The notes beneath the pieces were generated by a model. The model had not been told where the DNA came from, made no database searches, and worked only from the letters and a program-made list of their open reading frames with translations. From the NCBI GenBank assembly GCA_003561665.1, contig PWVY01000131.1:1-6361 (forward strand): a stretch of DNA of 6,361 bases, read 5' to 3'. Shown here one piece after another: positions 5,525 to 6,361 of this stretch. Source of the DNA: Thermoplasmata archaeon (GTDB taxonomy: Archaea; Thermoplasmatota; SW-10-69-26). The first letter of the stretch is position 1. Every line of letters starts with the position of its first letter. The position numbers were made by a program, and so were the translations under genes.

Positions 5525-5553
5525 CGGTTGGTTTGAAACCGTTGGACCGGTTG
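5525..5553. promoter_or_regulatory. Repeat cluster in channel leader, candidate operator
   Basis: The stretch contains the palindrome GGTTTGAAACC (5530-5540), flanked by CGGTTGG (5525-5531), CCGTTGG (5539-5545) and CCGGTTG (5547-5553). These related GTTGG/CGGTT units sit just downstream of the predicted channel transcription start, a typical place for a repressor site. Confidence 0.35.
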
Positions 5554-5588
5554 CCTACTTGTTGGCCTTGGCTGGTTATCGACGTCGC

Positions 5589-6361
5589 GTGAACGAGTTG
5601 CTCCGTGGATCCCACCGGGAGGATCCGTTGTCTCGGTGGGTGAACTACGTCATCATCGTGTTGATCGTGGCGAGCGTCGTCGCGTTCATGCTGGAGACCA
5701 TGCCGGCCGTGCAGGATCGGTTTGGAGCGTGGTTGTTCGGGTTCGAGGTGTTCGCGGTGGTCGTGTTCACCGTGGAGTACGCGGGGAGGGTTTGGAGCGC
5801 GGTGGAGGAGCCTAGGTTCGCGCATCCGGTCAAGGGCCGGTTGCGTTGGATGGTGACCCCTTTGGGCCTCGTGGATTTGTTGGCGATCCTTCCGTTCTAC
5901 CTTGGGGGCCTTCTCCCGTACAACTTGCTGTTGTTGCGGGTGTTGCGGTTGTTCCGGGTGGTGCGGTTGGCGAAGATCGCTCGGTATTCTCGCTCGCTTC
6001 AGCTGATGGTTCGCGTGGTGCGCCGGAAGCGTCGAGAGTTGGTGATGGCGTTCTTCACAGTGATCGTGTTGTTGGTGTTGGCGGCGTGGGGGATGTGGTT
6101 GATCGAGCACCCGGTTCAACCGGAGGCGTTTCCGAGCGTTCCTGAGACGTTGTGGTGGGCGGTGATCACGTTAACGACGGTCGGGTATGGGGACGTGGTT
6201 CCCGTGACGGTTGGGGGTCGGTTGTTGGCGGGGATGGTGGCGTTGCTGGGTGTAGGCTTCATCGCGTTGCCTGCGGGCCTTTTGGCTGCTGGCTTCGTGG
6301 AGGAGATGGAGGAGCAGCACGCCGTGGAGCATGCCAGAGATACGGACGGGTTCACCTGTCC
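5589..6361 (+). CDS. Voltage-gated potassium channel, Kv/KvAP type (3' end outside window)
   Basis: This 257-codon open frame runs off the window. It has six membrane segments and a pore: S1 about 17-38, S2 about 48-70 with E53 and E63, S3 about 90-106 with D96, and S4 about 112-132 with R117, R120, R123, R126, K129 and R132. S5 is about 149-172, the pore helix 184-196, the filter T197-V-G-Y-G-D202, and S6 about 210-238 with glycines 221 and 223 and P228-A-G. This is a voltage-gated K+ channel of the inner membrane, as a tetramer. The visible end, acidic then Asp-Gly-Phe-Thr-Cys-Pro, could open a CPxC zinc knuckle beyond the window. GTG 5499 is also in frame, but codons 5499-5588 have much lower GC at third positions than the rest and overlap promoter sequence, so GTG 5589 is preferred; no ribosome binding site is seen. 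It is divergent from the regulator. Confidence 0.93.
   Translation, partial: MNELLRGSHREDPLSRWVNYVIIVLIVASVVAFMLETMPAVQDRFGAWLFGFEVFAVVVFTVEYAGRVWSAVEEPRFAHPVKGRLRWMVTPLGLVDLLAILPFYLGGLLPYNLLLLRVLRLFRVVRLAKIARYSRSLQLMVRVVRRKRRELVMAFFTVIVLLVLAAWGMWLIEHPVQPEAFPSVPETLWWAVITLTTVGYGDVVPVTVGGRLLAGMVALLGVGFIALPAGLLAAGFVEEMEEQHAVEHARDTDGFTC

Noticed and set aside
5499..5588. Upstream GTG start adding 30 residues to the channel
   Set aside because: Third-position GC is clearly lower than in the channel body, the ribosome-binding-like AGGAGG is 15 bases away, and the stretch overlaps the promoter and repeat cluster. It is not fully excluded.
5611..5640. CCCACCG/CGGTGGG inverted repeat just after the channel start codon
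   Set aside because: It lies within coding sequence with a 16-base loop, and such 7-base matches are expected by chance in GC-rich genes.
5235..6119. Minus-strand open frame of 294 codons over the channel gene
   Set aside because: Its product is His/Gln/Arg-rich without any domain and lies antisense to the unmistakable TVGYGD channel and partly over the regulator.

Overview
The window looks archaeal, most likely from a GC-rich euryarchaeon of the Thermoplasmatota / marine-group type; the phylum is an inference. The support is: two tRNA genes without an encoded CCA; a tRNA-Gln with the A1-U72 pair used for archaeal transamidation; TATA-like boxes 25-30 bases before gene starts in place of bacterial -35/-10 pairs; frequent TTG and GTG starts; and small archaeal-style zinc-ribbon, LSm-like and winged-helix proteins. 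No phage, insertion sequence or CRISPR array is visible.

Left part (1-1792). The 3' end of an unrecognised helical protein (+ strand) converges on a minus-strand operon. In transcription order the operon holds a winged-helix DNA-binding protein (1334-774), a small LSm/SH3-like beta protein (764-519) and a small zinc-ribbon protein (479-240). The first two are translationally coupled. Upstream on the same strand is a three-helix membrane protein (1792-1442).

Middle (1793-3736). A 101-base divergent spacer carries a 9-base direct repeat and an 8-base palindrome. It leads into a lipoprotein with six kelch repeats (1894-2916), probably a complete extracytoplasmic six-bladed propeller. Two tRNA genes on the + strand follow, tRNA-Gln(UUG) and tRNA-Val(UAC). 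The 394 bases between them have no credible gene but contain strong nested hairpins.

Right part (3737-6361). This is the most interesting section. A Kv/KvAP-type voltage-gated potassium channel (5589 to the window end, 3' truncated) is transcribed divergently from a winged-helix regulator with a conserved C-terminal domain (5469-4669). Downstream of the regulator on the same strand is a pore-less membrane protein (4609-3737) with an S1-S4 voltage-sensor-like domain and a long helical cytoplasmic tail. A regulator, a lone voltage-sensor module and a full voltage-gated channel around one 119-base promoter region suggest a membrane-potential sensing and response unit. That joint role is inference from gene order and sequence features.
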